Source of the DNA: CAVYXK01 sp963708245 | GTDB lineage: Bacteria; Pseudomonadota; Alphaproteobacteria; Acetobacterales; Acetobacteraceae | Assembly (NCBI GenBank): GCA_963708245.1 | Contig: OY970201.1 | Span: 8,060,001 to 8,124,000, forward strand | Length of the DNA stretch: 64,000 nt | Direction of reading: 5' to 3' | In this document: positions 41,928 to 51,506 of the stretch, in pieces | How the letters are laid out: each line of letters opens with the position of its first letter | Numbering within the stretch: the first letter of the stretch is position 1 | Notes under the pieces: generated by a model | What the model saw: the letters and a program-made list of their open reading frames with translations, nothing else | Databases searched by the model: none | Told to the model about the DNA's origin: nothing | Program-made: the position numbers and the translations under genes

Positions 41928-43616
41928 GTGGCGCACGCCTTTCACGTCGAGATCATCAAGCCATCACACTATGATGACGAAGGTTATGTCATCCAATGGT
42001 GGAAGGCCTCGATACCGTCAAACTCGCTCGCCAGCCTCTACGCGATCGTGCAGGACGCGGCCGAGCGGCGCGTGCTCGGTGATGAGGTCGCGCTGACGCT
42101 CGACGGGTGGGACGAGTGTAACACTGTCATTTCGGAGGACCGGGTCGCGCGGCGGATTGCGGGAGCGGGGGGTGGAATCGTATTCCTGGTTGGTGTCCAG
42201 AGCAACCAGTTCCCCCGGGCCGTAGATATGGCGCGCGGGTTCCGCGCACGCGGCATCAATGTCGTCATCGGCGGTTTCCATGTCAGCGGATGCCTGTCGA
42301 TGCTCGACGAACTGCCGTGGGACCTGCAGGAGGCGCTCGACCTCGGCGTCACACTCTTCGCCGGCGAGGCCGAGGGGCATATCGATACGCTGTTGCGCGA
42401 CGCATTCGCGAATCGGCTGCGGCCGATCTACAATTTCCTTGTCGATCTGCCGGGGCTGCAGGGCGCGGCCGTGCCGTACCTGCCGCCGGAACGGCTGCAG
42501 CGCTACTCGCCGCCGATCGGGTCGTTCGACGCCGGACGCGGATGCCCGTTCCAGTGCAGCTTCTGCACCATCATAAACGTACAGGGACGCAAGTCGCGCT
42601 ATCGGACCGCTGATGATATCGAGCTGCTGCTACGCGCGCATCTGGACAAGGGTGTACGTCGGTTCTTCATTACCGATGACGACTTCGCACGAAACCGTCA
42701 TTGGGAAGAGATACTCGATCGCGTGATCGTACTGCGCGAGCGAGAAAATATGCCCTTCACATTCCTGATCCAGGTCGATGCGCTGGCTTATCGCATTCCA
42801 AACTTCATCGAGAAGTGCCGCCGTGCTGGATGTCTGCGGGTCTTCATCGGGCTGGAGACGATAAATCCCGGCAATCTGCTGCATGCGAAGAAGCGGCAGA
42901 ATAAGATCGGCGAATACCGTCGGATGCTGCAGGCATGGCGAGCTGCCGGCGTCATCATCTTCTGCGGCTATATCCTCGGCTTTCCGGAGGACACGGCTGA
43001 TTCTATCCAGCACGATATCGAGATCATCAAGCGTGAACTGCCGGTCGATTGCCTGGAGTTCTTCGTGCTCACGCCGCTGCCTGGATCAGAGGATCATCAG
43101 AAGCTGGCCCGCTCGGGGGTCGCGATGGAACGCGACATGAACAAGTATGACCTCGAGCACGTCTGCACTGCGCATGGGCGGATGACGCCCGAGGAGTGGC
43201 AGCAGGTTTATCACCGTGCATGGTTGCAATATTACAGCATGGAGCACATCGAGGCGCTGCTGCGGCGTGCGATTGCCGACGGGGTTGCGGTGAGGAGACT
43301 GATGCTCAGCCTGGTTGTGTTCCGCGGCATGCCGCTGATCGAACATGTGCATCCGCTGCAGGGCGGATATCTGCGCCGGAAGGTCCGGCGTACGCGTCGT
43401 CCTGGATCGCCGTCCGATAATGCGCTACTGTTTTATGTCCGGCACTGGGCGGACACAGTCCTGAAGATGGGGCGACTTTTCGCACTGGTCTGGCGCGTGG
43501 ACCAGATTCGCCGCCGCGTTCTGCGCGAACATGCACGGTGTGGTTATACGGATATTGCGATCACGAAACTTGCGCAGGAGGCGGAGGATGAGCTGGAGTT
43601 GATGCAGGTGCGGTGA
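41928..43616 (+). CDS. cobalamin-binding-domain radical SAM protein
   Basis: 562 residues from GTG at 41928 (VAHAFHVEIIKPSHYDDEGY), chosen because family members begin near IEIIKPSHYDDDGYVIQWW; an ATG at 41772 would add 52 residues of unfamiliar sequence. The N-terminal Rossmann-like part (IVFLVGVQSNQFPRAVDMAR, GINVVIGGFHVSG) matches B12-binding-type radical SAM enzymes, although no DxHxxG is present. The 4Fe-4S motif GCPFQCSFCTI has three cysteines. FFITDDDFARNRHWEEIL and RVFIGLETINPGNL are SAM-domain strands. The substrate is unknown; many relatives act on hopanoids, lipids or tetrapyrroles. Confidence 0.88.
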   Translation: MAHAFHVEIIKPSHYDDEGYVIQWWKASIPSNSLASLYAIVQDAAERRVLGDEVALTLDGWDECNTVISEDRVARRIAGAGGGIVFLVGVQSNQFPRAVDMARGFRARGINVVIGGFHVSGCLSMLDELPWDLQEALDLGVTLFAGEAEGHIDTLLRDAFANRLRPIYNFLVDLPGLQGAAVPYLPPERLQRYSPPIGSFDAGRGCPFQCSFCTIINVQGRKSRYRTADDIELLLRAHLDKGVRRFFITDDDFARNRHWEEILDRVIVLRERENMPFTFLIQVDALAYRIPNFIEKCRRAGCLRVFIGLETINPGNLLHAKKRQNKIGEYRRMLQAWRAAGVIIFCGYILGFPEDTADSIQHDIEIIKRELPVDCLEFFVLTPLPGSEDHQKLARSGVAMERDMNKYDLEHVCTAHGRMTPEEWQQVYHRAWLQYYSMEHIEALLRRAIADGVAVRRLMLSLVVFRGMPLIEHVHPLQGGYLRRKVRRTRRPGSPSDNALLFYVRHWADTVLKMGRLFALVWRVDQIRRRVLREHARCGYTDIAITKLAQEAEDELELMQVR

Positions 43617-43644
43617 CTGTTGGATGTGGGGCGGGTCAGCCCGT

Positions 43645-43956
43645 TCACTCTGCCGCCAGCGTCGGGATTGCCGCGATCTCCGCGCGCTTGTCCTTGCTGA
43701 GCCGCTCGATGTCGTATCGGGTTTGCAGGTTGAGCCACAGCTCGGGTCCGTTGCCGCACAGTTTGCCAAGCCGCAGCGCCATCTCGGGCGTCACAGGGGC
43801 GCGTTCGGTCAGAATCGAGTGCAAACTCTGCCGCGAAATACCGAGGAGACGCGCGATCTCGACGCGCGGGCGCGCCAGGGCAGGAAGGATGTCCTCGCGC
43901 AGCAGCTCGCCGGGATGCATGGGCGGGAGCCCCCGCTTGACTGTCCGCTTACTCAT
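43645..43956 (-). CDS. higA: HigA-type antitoxin
   Basis: 103 residues from MSKRTVKRGLPPMHPGELLR (ATG at 43956; the longer frame upstream overlaps higB). The helix-turn-helix region IARLLGISRQSLHSILTERA and the following VTPEMALRLGKLCGNGPELW, LNLQTRYDI are typical HigA/VapI (XRE) antitoxin. It binds the toxin and represses its own operon. The start overlaps the end of the toxin frame, the toxin-first order normal for higBA. Confidence 0.93.
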   Translation of the reverse strand: MSKRTVKRGLPPMHPGELLREDILPALARPRVEIARLLGISRQSLHSILTERAPVTPEMALRLGKLCGNGPELWLNLQTRYDIERLSKDKRAEIAAIPTLAAE

Positions 43957-44230
43957 CAGTGGTAGTCCTCCAAGTCCACATCGACGGCGTTGGCGCCATC
44001 CATCCGAACGTGATCCGCCAGTTGCCAGTGACCCGAACCAACCACCGTCGCTCGCCGCGCAGAGCATGGAAATGGTAGCCCGGCAGGTTCATTTGTTCGG
44101 GCCGGGTGGCGGCGTCCAGTGCCTGCAACATGCGACCCACCCGCGCCACGTTCTGCACGCTCAAGCCAGCCGCCGCCGTTCCCGTTTCGAAATAGGCCCG
44201 GAGTGGTTTGCTGCGGAAAGAGCGGATCAC
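43949..44230 (-). CDS. higB: HigB-type toxin, C-terminus altered by a one-base frameshift
   Basis: 93 residues. MIRSFRSKPLRAYFETG, ARVGRMLQALDAATRPEQMN and YHFHALRGERRWLVRVTGNW and RITFGW are the RelE/HigB mRNA interferase fold. After RITFGW the frame gives MAPTPSMWTWRTTTDE, while the next frame gives DGANAVDVDLEDYH, the conserved HigB ending. A single-base loss near 43995 explains this. The toxin may therefore be inactive or weakened; a sequencing error in the homopolymer-free TGGATGG is less likely but possible. Confidence 0.82.
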   Translation of the reverse strand: MIRSFRSKPLRAYFETGTAAAGLSVQNVARVGRMLQALDAATRPEQMNLPGYHFHALRGERRWLVRVTGNWRITFGWMAPTPSMWTWRTTTDE

Positions 44231-44320
44231 CTGGGCGAAAGATGGCCAGATGAGGGGAGGTTGTCAAGCGTTGCTTGACGCTCCCGGATCGACGGCGTCC
44301 GCGTTGCGCCGCTTGGGTGC

Positions 44321-45322
44321 TTATGCAACTTCGTCCGCCGACGGCAGGGTACCGTCCGCGGCGGGCAGGCAGGCGACGGCGGTGCCGTTGGGCAGAACCG
44401 TGAGGGGCGGATCGATCTCGCGGCAGCGTGGCTCGGCGAAGCGGCAGCGCGGTGCGAAGCGGCAACCTTTCGGCACTCCCGTTGCTGCCGGTACGTCGCC
44501 CGGCAGCACATGGCGATGCCGCGGCTGGTCGGGATGCGAGACCGGCACTGCGGACAGCAGCGCACGTGTGTAGGGATGCGCTGGATTGGCGAACAGCGTG
44601 TCGGCGTCCGCTAACTCGACGATGCGGCCGAGATACATCACCGCGATCCGTGCGGAGATGTGCCGCACCACCGCCAGGTTGTGGGAGATGAACAGGTAAG
44701 TCAGCCCTAGTTCCTGCTGCAGGTCCTGCATCAGATTGATGATCTGCGACTGCACGGAGACGTCGAGCGCGGAGACCGCCTCGTCGCACACGACGAATTC
44801 CGGGCGCAGTGCCAGGGCGCGAGCGATGCCGATGCGCTGGCGCTGGCCGCCGGAAAATTCGTGCGGATAGCGATAGGCGGCGTCGCGCGGCAGTGCGACG
44901 AGGTCCAGCATCTCGGCGACCCAGCGTGCGCGTTCGGCGCGGGTACCGAGGCCGTGGATCGCGTACGCTTCGGCGATGATAGCGCCGACGGTGCGGCGGG
45001 GGTTCAAGGAGCCGAACGGGTCTTGGAAGATGATCTGCACGTCGCGGCGTCGTTGGCGGAGCGCGCGGCGGTCGAGATGGGTGAGGTCGGTGCCTTTGTG
45101 GATGATGGTCCCGGCGGTTGGTTCGATGAGGCGGAGGAAGAGGCGGCCCAGGGTCGATTTGCCGCAGCCGGATTCGCCGACGAGGCCTAGGGTTTCTCCT
45201 TTGCGGACGCTTAGGTCCACGCCGTCCACTGCGTGGATCATGCCGTGGGTGCCGCGCGCGGGGAAATGCTTATGGAGGTTGCGGGATTCTATCAGGACGC
45301 TGTTTGCGGGCGGGGTGGTCAT
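44321..45322 (-). CDS. oligopeptide/dipeptide ABC transporter ATPase (DppF-like)
   Basis: 333 residues from ATG at 45322 (MTTPPANSVLIESRNLHKHF); the open frame goes far upstream, but that part overlaps the preceding ATPase gene. Walker A GESGCGKST, Q-loop FQDPFGSLNPRRTVG, signature FSGGQRQRIGIARAL, Walker B FVVCDEAVSALDVSVQ and a C-terminal oligopeptide cysteine cluster (GCRFAPRCRFAEPRCREI). It drives peptide uptake with its partner ATPase. Last gene of the five-gene operon. Confidence 0.93.
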   Translation of the reverse strand: MTTPPANSVLIESRNLHKHFPARGTHGMIHAVDGVDLSVRKGETLGLVGESGCGKSTLGRLFLRLIEPTAGTIIHKGTDLTHLDRRALRQRRRDVQIIFQDPFGSLNPRRTVGAIIAEAYAIHGLGTRAERARWVAEMLDLVALPRDAAYRYPHEFSGGQRQRIGIARALALRPEFVVCDEAVSALDVSVQSQIINLMQDLQQELGLTYLFISHNLAVVRHISARIAVMYLGRIVELADADTLFANPAHPYTRALLSAVPVSHPDQPRHRHVLPGDVPAATGVPKGCRFAPRCRFAEPRCREIDPPLTVLPNGTAVACLPAADGTLPSADEVA

Positions 45323-46350
45323 TGCGGCTCCCCGGCCCCGTCCCCCCGGCTCCCTCCCGCGGGGGGAGGGGGAGCCACTGGTTCCCACGCGAACGGGCGA
45401 ATGCAGCCTACGAGGTGGTCGGGCGCTACGGGGCGGAGTGGTGGGGGCGTGGCTTCGCATGCTGCTTGCCGGTACGGGCAGCGTGCGGCGAAGCGGCAGC
45501 CGGGGGGCATTTCGAGTGCGCCAGGAACAGATCCGGCGATCGTTGTCAGGCGATGGCGGCGTGGCCCGAGGTCGGGGATCGCGGTCAGCAGAGCCTCGGT
45601 GTAGGGGTGGGCGGGAGCGTCGAAGATCGTGCGTACTGGCGCCAGTTCGGCGGCACGACCGGCGTACAGCACCAGGACGCGGTCGGTCATGTCGGCGATC
45701 ACGCCGAGATCGTGAGTGATCAGAATTAGTGACAGGCTGGTCTGCCGCTGCAGTGCGCGCAGCAGGTCTAGGATCTGCGCCTGCACCGTTACGTCCAGGG
45801 CTGTCGTGGGTTCGTCGGCGATCAGAAGTTTGGGTTCGGCGGCCAACGCAATGGCGATCATCACCCGCTGGCGCATGCCGCCGGAGAGTTCGTGCGGATA
45901 GGCTTGCAAGCGGCTTTGGGGCGACGGGATTTCGACTTGTTCCAGCAACTCGAGTGCGCGGCGGCGGGCGGCGTGGCCGCGCATCCGGCCGCGCCAGCGC
46001 AGTACTTCCTCGATCTGCGTGCCGACACGCATGACCGGATTTAACGAGGTCATCGGTTCCTGGAAGATCATCGCGACGTCGCGGCCTCGATGCGCACGCC
46101 ATGCTTCGCGCGGGCGGCCGGCGAGGTCTTCGCCGAGCAGAGCGATGCGGTGTGCCTGCACGGAGAGCGCCGGCGGCAACAGGCCCATGATTGACAATGC
46201 AAGGACGCTCTTGCCGCTGCCGGATTCGCCGACAATGCCGAGGACCTCGCCAGGGGCGACGGTGAAGCTGACGTCGTCGAGGATGCTGGAGCGGTCGGGA
46301 TGAGCGGCGAGTTTGACCGTCAGCGCCTCCACCGCAAGCACGTCTGGCAC
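45319..46350 (-). CDS. oligopeptide/dipeptide ABC transporter ATPase (DppD-like)
   Basis: 343 residues. Walker A VGESGSGKSVLALSI, signature ELSGGMRQRVMIAIAL, Walker B KLLIADEPTTALDVTVQ, and the oligopeptide-family C-terminal cysteines (GCRFAARCPYRQAACEAT). It overlaps the DppF-like gene by four bases (ATGA) and follows the DppC-like permease after five bases. It forms the heterodimeric motor with DppF in the cytoplasm. Confidence 0.94.
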   Translation of the reverse strand: MPDVLAVEALTVKLAAHPDRSSILDDVSFTVAPGEVLGIVGESGSGKSVLALSIMGLLPPALSVQAHRIALLGEDLAGRPREAWRAHRGRDVAMIFQEPMTSLNPVMRVGTQIEEVLRWRGRMRGHAARRRALELLEQVEIPSPQSRLQAYPHELSGGMRQRVMIAIALAAEPKLLIADEPTTALDVTVQAQILDLLRALQRQTSLSLILITHDLGVIADMTDRVLVLYAGRAAELAPVRTIFDAPAHPYTEALLTAIPDLGPRRHRLTTIAGSVPGALEMPPGCRFAARCPYRQAACEATPPPLRPVAPDHLVGCIRPFAWEPVAPPPPAGGSRGDGAGEPQ

Positions 46351-46355
46351 GGCGG

Positions 46356-47261
46356 TCAGAGCTTCATGCGCGGGTCGAGCACGTCGCGCAGGCCGTCGCC
46401 GAGCAGGTTCAGGCCGAGCACGGAGATGACGATCGCGAGGCCGGGGAAGATTACGGTCCAGGGCGCGGTTTCCATGAAGTCGCGCTCGCTGGCGATGATG
46501 TTGCCGAAGGTGGGGGTGGGCGGCGGAGGGCCGACGCCGATATAGGAGAGCACCGCCTCGGCCAGGATGGCGATGGCGAAGACATAGGTCAGTCGCACAA
46601 TTAGCGGTGCCAGCGCGTTGATCAGGACGTGGCCGAACAGCAAACGAAAGTCGCTGGCACCCAGCGCACGGGCTGCTTCGACGTATTCCATCTCGCGCAC
46701 GACCAGCACCGAGGCACGGACGATCCGTGCCGTGTGCGGCGCAGTGGCAATGCCGAGCGCGATCACGACGTTGACGATCGACGAGCCGAGCACGGCGCTG
46801 ATCACGATCGCCAGAAGTATCGCCGGAAACGCCATGAGGGCGTCCATCAGCCGCATCAGCAGATTGTCCAGCCGGCGGAAATAGCCGGCGATGGCGCCGA
46901 TCGTAGTACCGGCGATGCCCGTGGCTATGACCACGGATATTCCGATCTCCAGCGATGCTCGGCCGCCATAGATCACACGCGACAAAAGGTCGCGGCCGAA
47001 ATGGTCGGTGCCGAACCAGTGCGCCATGCTCGGCGGTGCTAGGCGGACGCGGAAATTGCTGCGCATCGGATCATAGGGCGCCAGCAGGGGGGCGAAGATA
47101 GCGACGAGCGCGACGAACAGCACCAGCACAGCACCGACGACGAAGGAGCGATTGCGGAGCAGACGGCGCAGAAACGGGCCGGCTAGGCGGGCGGCGGCAA
47201 GCAGCCAGGCGGGTGTTTGGGCAGACGCAGGCCGGCCCGTTTGCTGGGCGGCGCTATTCAA
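46356..47261 (-). CDS. peptide ABC transporter permease (DppC-like)
   Basis: 301 residues with about six membrane spans; the N-terminal VVGAVLVLFVALVAIFAPLL is the extra first helix of DppC proteins. The EAA-type loop is VEAARALGASDFRLLFGHVL, which docks to the ATPases, and SYIGVGPPPPTPTFGNII is the family periplasmic loop. It overlaps the DppB-like gene by eight bases. Confidence 0.94.
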   Translation of the reverse strand: MNSAAQQTGRPASAQTPAWLLAAARLAGPFLRRLLRNRSFVVGAVLVLFVALVAIFAPLLAPYDPMRSNFRVRLAPPSMAHWFGTDHFGRDLLSRVIYGGRASLEIGISVVIATGIAGTTIGAIAGYFRRLDNLLMRLMDALMAFPAILLAIVISAVLGSSIVNVVIALGIATAPHTARIVRASVLVVREMEYVEAARALGASDFRLLFGHVLINALAPLIVRLTYVFAIAILAEAVLSYIGVGPPPPTPTFGNIIASERDFMETAPWTVIFPGLAIVISVLGLNLLGDGLRDVLDPRMKL

Positions 47262-48198
47262 TGCGCACTCGCGGGTCGGCCAGTGCGTAGAGAATATCTA
47301 CGAGCAAATTTATCAGCAGATAGATCACGGCGACGAACAGCAGCGTGCCCTGGATCACTGGGAAATCGCGGCTGAGCACGGCGCCGATAATCAGGCGCCC
47401 GACGCCGGGCAGCGAGAATACCTGCTCGACCACGACCGCGCCGCCGAGCAGCCCGCCGGTGACGATGCCGAGCACTGTCAGGATAGGCACCAGTGCATTT
47501 GGCAAGCCGTGGCGCGCGACCACGATGCTGTGGGGCAGGCCCTTCGATTCCGCGGTGCGGATGAAGTCCTGGCCCAATACCTCGAGCATTGCCGAGCGCG
47601 TCATGCGGGCGATGAATCCCACCTGCACTGCGGCCAAGGTGAAGGCGGGCATCGCCATGCTGTGCCACCAGCCGGAGAAGCTCTGTGTGATCGGCACGAA
47701 GCCTCCGGCGGGAAACCAGCGCAACCTGACGGCAAGGCCGAAGATCAGCATGAGCCCGAGCCAGAACTCCGGCACCGACAGGCCGAGCAGCGCCAGGACC
47801 ATGATCGACTGGTCGGCCCAACTGCGATGCCGCACTGCCGCCAGCAGGCCCGCCGCGATTCCCATCAACGTTGCGAATATCAGGGCCAGCGCGGTCAGGG
47901 AGAGCGTGACCGGCAGCCGCTCCACGATGGCGGCGGCGACGCTGCGGTTGAGCAGGATCGACTGGCCGAGGTCGCCGTGCAGGATGCGGCCGTACCAGTC
48001 GATTGCCTGCAGGTAGAACGGCTCGTCGAGGCCGAGGCGGTGGCGGATCGCCGCGAGCTGCGCCGGGGTGGCTCCGGCATCCGCGAACGCCGCGGCGGGA
48101 TCGCCCGGGACCAGCCAGATGATGCCGAACGAGAGCATCGACACGAGCAGCAGCACAGGTAGCGAAATTAGCAGACGCCGGACAATGAAGCGCAGCAA
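47254..48198 (-). CDS. peptide ABC transporter permease (DppB-like)
   Basis: 314 residues. Starts MLRFIVRRLLISLPVLLLVS, the usual DppB first helix. EAA-like loop VLGQDFIRTAESKGLPHSIV and the last span VQVGF... to VDILYALADPRVRIE follow the family. It pairs with the DppC-like protein to form the membrane channel. It is 20 bases downstream of the binding-protein gene. Confidence 0.94.
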   Translation of the reverse strand: MLRFIVRRLLISLPVLLLVSMLSFGIIWLVPGDPAAAFADAGATPAQLAAIRHRLGLDEPFYLQAIDWYGRILHGDLGQSILLNRSVAAAIVERLPVTLSLTALALIFATLMGIAAGLLAAVRHRSWADQSIMVLALLGLSVPEFWLGLMLIFGLAVRLRWFPAGGFVPITQSFSGWWHSMAMPAFTLAAVQVGFIARMTRSAMLEVLGQDFIRTAESKGLPHSIVVARHGLPNALVPILTVLGIVTGGLLGGAVVVEQVFSLPGVGRLIIGAVLSRDFPVIQGTLLFVAVIYLLINLLVDILYALADPRVRIE

Positions 48199-48218
48199 TC
48201 AGTACATCCCTGGGGCCG

Positions 48219-49787
48219 TTATGCCTCCAGCCACACGCCCCACAGACGGGGGATGCGATAAGGAGCGAAATTCTTGATCCGGGACGAGATCACCTGGAAC
48301 ATGCCGTAGTCGCCGAGCGACACCGTCACGGCGTTCTCATACATGTGGGTCTGGAAGCGGGCGAAGATCTCCTTGCGCTTGGCCATGTCCATCTCGGCCA
48401 GAAGCTCGGCGTAGAGTTGGTCGATGACCGGGTCGTCCTTGATTTCGGAGATGCCGTTGGCCCAGATGCTCATGAGCTTGGCCGGGCCTTCGTACGGCTC
48501 GATGCCGAGGCCATGGGTCCAGAAATGCCAGCCGTTCGGGGTGAAGCCGAGCTTGGAGACGGTGGGCCAGTCGGAGACCTTTACCTCGATCTTGATGCCG
48601 ATCTGGCCGAGCTGTTCCTTGATGTCCGTCGCCGTGTCCGTGTCGGGGCGTGTATTGTCGGTGATGAAGGTGAGCGTCTCGCCCTTGTAGTTGCTTTTCT
48701 GTAGGAGGGCCTTGGCCTTTTCGGGGTCGTTGAGGTTGTAGAGCTGGGTCCCGGCTGTGGTGTAGTAGGGCGAGTAGCTGTAGAGCAGGCCGCCATCCAG
48801 CTTGTAGATATCGGGATAGGCGATCGCCAGCGTCTCTTCCATGTTGAGGCAGGCGGCGACGGCGCGGCGGAAGTTCACGTCGTTGCCGGGCGGCTGCGCC
48901 TGGTTGAACTTGGCGATCTGCAAGGCGAAGGGGAGCAGCTTCAACACCTGGAAGCGGCTGTCGCCTTGCAGCTTCTTGGCGGTGGGGCCGTCGGTGGTTT
49001 CGTTGATCAGCGCCTCGCCGGTCTCCATGGCGGCGGTGCGGGCGCCCGATTCCGGCATGAAACGGAACACCGCGCGATCAATGTACGCGATCTTGCGGCC
49101 GGCAAAGCCGTCGCGTTTGGTATAGTTGGGATTGGGTGTGTAGTCAGCGAAGCGCTCCAGCGTGGCGTGGCTATCGGGTGCGTATTCCACGAACTTGAAC
49201 GGGCCGGTGCCGATGAATTTGAAGTCCTTGGGGTCCTTGCGGGCTTCCTCGGCAGGGTAGATTGCCAGTGGGGTGCCCGGGGATGAGAGCGTGTCCAGGA
49301 AGTTCGATTGGATTTTCTTAAGGCGGACGGTGACTTCGAGCGGGCCGGAGGCTTCCATCTTGTCGACGCCGCTTAGCAGGATAGAGGCCAGACCGATCTT
49401 TTGGTAGCGCTGCAGCGACGCGACGACGTCGCCAGAGTCCATGGTCTTGCCGTTGTGGAATTTCACGCCGGGGCGAAGCGTGAAGACGTAAGTGAGCGAG
49501 TCGTTCGAGATCTGTACGCCCTGCGCGAGATCAGGGACCACGCCGGCATGCTCGTCGCGTGCGTAGAGCGTTTCGTACATGTGGAGGTTGATGTCTCGCG
49601 CAACCTGGGCAGAGGTAAGCTGTGCATCGAGCGAGGGGGGCGCCTGGGTGAGCGCGACGGTGATGGTGCCGCCCCGTTTTGGTTGCACTGCGTCTTGCGC
49701 CGATGCCGAGAGGGGAGATGCGCCGAACGACGCCGCGAGGCCGGCGGCCCCGGTCTTGAGCAATCCACGGCGTGTCCAGTCGATCAT
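48219..49787 (-). CDS. peptide ABC transporter substrate-binding protein (family 5)
   Basis: 522 residues from ATG at 49787 (MIDWTRRGLLKTGAAGLAAS), chosen for the GGGAGG site six bases upstream. The start is a twin-arginine-type signal (RRGLLKTG). The mature protein shows GGTITVALTQAPPSLDAQLT, the conserved LAQGVQISNDSLTYVFTLR and KFHNGKTMDSGDVVAS of family 5 (DppA/OppA) binding proteins. Operon order after it is DppB-DppC-DppD-DppF. A broken CocE-like hydrolase gene lies upstream on the same strand. Confidence 0.95.
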   Translation of the reverse strand: MIDWTRRGLLKTGAAGLAASFGASPLSASAQDAVQPKRGGTITVALTQAPPSLDAQLTSAQVARDINLHMYETLYARDEHAGVVPDLAQGVQISNDSLTYVFTLRPGVKFHNGKTMDSGDVVASLQRYQKIGLASILLSGVDKMEASGPLEVTVRLKKIQSNFLDTLSSPGTPLAIYPAEEARKDPKDFKFIGTGPFKFVEYAPDSHATLERFADYTPNPNYTKRDGFAGRKIAYIDRAVFRFMPESGARTAAMETGEALINETTDGPTAKKLQGDSRFQVLKLLPFALQIAKFNQAQPPGNDVNFRRAVAACLNMEETLAIAYPDIYKLDGGLLYSYSPYYTTAGTQLYNLNDPEKAKALLQKSNYKGETLTFITDNTRPDTDTATDIKEQLGQIGIKIEVKVSDWPTVSKLGFTPNGWHFWTHGLGIEPYEGPAKLMSIWANGISEIKDDPVIDQLYAELLAEMDMAKRKEIFARFQTHMYENAVTVSLGDYGMFQVISSRIKNFAPYRIPRLWGVWLEA

Positions 49788-49901
49788 CGTCGGCCTCCCA
49801 GGGGTTGTGCTTCCTGCCGATGCCAAGGAATTGGGCAGCAGCGAAGGAGCTTTGCTGTTCTCATCGTATAGAGCGGGCCGGCGGGGTCAACGGTCATCGG
49901 C

Positions 49902-49972
49902 TCTGCGTGCTCTGCGTCTCCGCGGTGAATCTGGAAGAAGTTTAACCGCAGAGACGCTGAGGGCGCAGAGGG
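49902..49972. repeat. inverted repeat of the CCGCAGAG type
   Basis: CTCTGCGTGCTCTGCGTCTC-CGCGGT on the left pairs with ACCGCAGAGACGCTGAGGGC-GCAGAG on the right around an 18-base loop. Such CGCAGAGACGCTGAG-like elements recur between genes in many bacterial genomes from general knowledge. It separates the CocE remnant (stop 49976) from the transporter operon and could act as a terminator-like structure. Confidence 0.65.
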
Positions 49973-50577
49973 TTGTCAGACCAGGTCACGGGGTTGGGTG
50001 ATCTGCCATGTGCGGTGGTGGATCACGTCTGCGCCCTGATGGGCCCGGACTTCTGCTTCGACCACGAAATCGGCGGCGGTTGACCGAAATCGGGTGGTTG
50101 CTGCCAGACGCACGCACCATTCGTCGCGCTCGAGTTCCATTTCTTCAGCGATTTCGATCTGAGCTGATAGCGGATCGTTTTCGTTGATTTCGCAACATTT
50201 GCGGATGCGGTGGCCGAGGATGGTGCCGGTGGGGTCGAGGCGGTATCGCCGGCCGGGGCCGAGGAAGCCGCCCTCGCCTTCGACAGTCAGGATGTGCCTG
50301 CCGGTCAGGAGGTCGCGGCTCAGGTGGCGGGAGATGCGCGCGGGCTCGAGGATCGTGATCGGCACGGGAGGGGCGGCTTCAGGGGGATCGAAGGGCCGCA
50401 GCGCGGCGTCAGCGGGGTCGGGCGGGCGTTCGGGCAAGATCAGCTTGGTCGTGCCGGTGTGGAGCGTCAGGGTGACGGGGGCCGGACTGGGCCAGATGAT
50501 CGGCCAGAACGTCGTCGATAGCGCCAGTCGAATACGGTGGCCGGGGGCGAAGGCGTGTCCGGTTTCCGCCAGTATTA

Positions 50578-51506
50578 GGGCCTGTCGTCAATTGAGCCAA
50601 ATCGCGCTGGCGGTGAGGTAGATGGCGGCCAGGAAGTTGCGTGCGGTCTTGTCATAACGTGTGGCGATGGCGCGAAACTGCTTGAGTTTGGCGAAGAAGT
50701 TCTCGATCAGGTGGCGTTCCTTGTAGAGATGCCGATCGAACGCCCGCGGCGCCCGGCGGTTGGCCTTCGGCGGGATCACCGCGGTTTTGCCCGCTGCCGC
50801 CAACGGCTCGATGACCCGCTCGTCGGCATCGAATGCCTTATCGGCGATCAGCATGTCGGCCTGCATATCCGGCAAGAGATGGTCGGCACCAACCAGGTCG
50901 TGCGCCTCGCCGCCGGTCAGGTGAAAGCCGACCGGATTGCCCAGCGCATCGACCATGGTATGGATCTTGGTGCTCAGTCCGCCGCGCGAGCGCCCGATGG
51001 CCTGGTCCTCGCCGTCTTTTTTTGGGCGCCGGCACTGTGCTGATGGGCTCGCACAACGGTGCTGTCGATCATCGCGTATTCGTTGTCGGCATCGACGGCA
51101 AGATGCTGAAACACCCGCTTCCAGACGCCGGATTTGGCCCAGCGACTGAAGCGTCGGTGGGTGTTCTTCCAGTCGCCGAAGCGTTCCGGCAGATCGCGCC
51201 AGGGAATGCCGGCCCGGTAGCGGTAGAGCACCGCTTCAACGAACCGGCGGTTGTCCGCCGCGGTCACGCCGACCGAACCCTTGCGGCCTGGCAAAAGGTC
51301 CTTGATCCGGTCCCACTGGTCGTCGCGAAGTCCGTAGCGGCGCATCGGTCAGCTCCCCAAAGCTGACCGTCTACGAATCGAAGAACGCGCCGCGCCGGAA
51401 TCGGCTATCTCGCCATCTCCTGCTGATTACCGAACGGTGTTGCAATCCGGACTCACCAAGCCCGCTCTAACTGGCGAACCACTGGTCGGGATTTGACGAC
51501 AGGCCC
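50578..51506 (-). mobile_element. IS5-family insertion sequence, 929 bp
   Basis: Perfect 14-base terminal repeats GGGCCTGTCGTCAA / TTGACGACAGGCCC are bordered by TA on each side. The frame of the interrupted CocE-like gene closes exactly when the element and one TA are removed. A damaged relative is at 6083-6330. Confidence 0.93.
50588..51345 (-). CDS. IS5-family transposase made by programmed frameshift
   Basis: The first frame runs from MRRYGLRDDQWDRIKDLLPG through VDADNEYAMIDSTVVRAHQH to an A7 slippery run near 51020. The second gives GRSRGGLSTKIHTMVDALGN, FHLTGGEAHDLVGADHLLPD, LIADKAFDADERVIEPLAA and the final KERHLIENFFAKLKQFRAIA. DDE residues (DST, DKAFD, ENFF) are intact, so an active enzyme of about 250 residues by -1 or +1 shifting is likely. 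Confidence 0.9.

Noticed and set aside
44321..44789. Alternative minus frame across the higB region (43956-44789) containing DGANAVDVDLEDYH
   Set aside because: As a whole it is not a gene; only its last few codons matter, because they show the frameshift in higB.
45323..46102. Long arginine- and proline-rich extension of the DppF-like frame
   Set aside because: It lies wholly inside the DppD-like gene on the same strand in another frame and is only a GC-rich shadow.
49902..49972. Possible CRISPR-like repeat unit
   Set aside because: It is a single inverted repeat with no direct repeats or spacers; no CRISPR array is present in the window.
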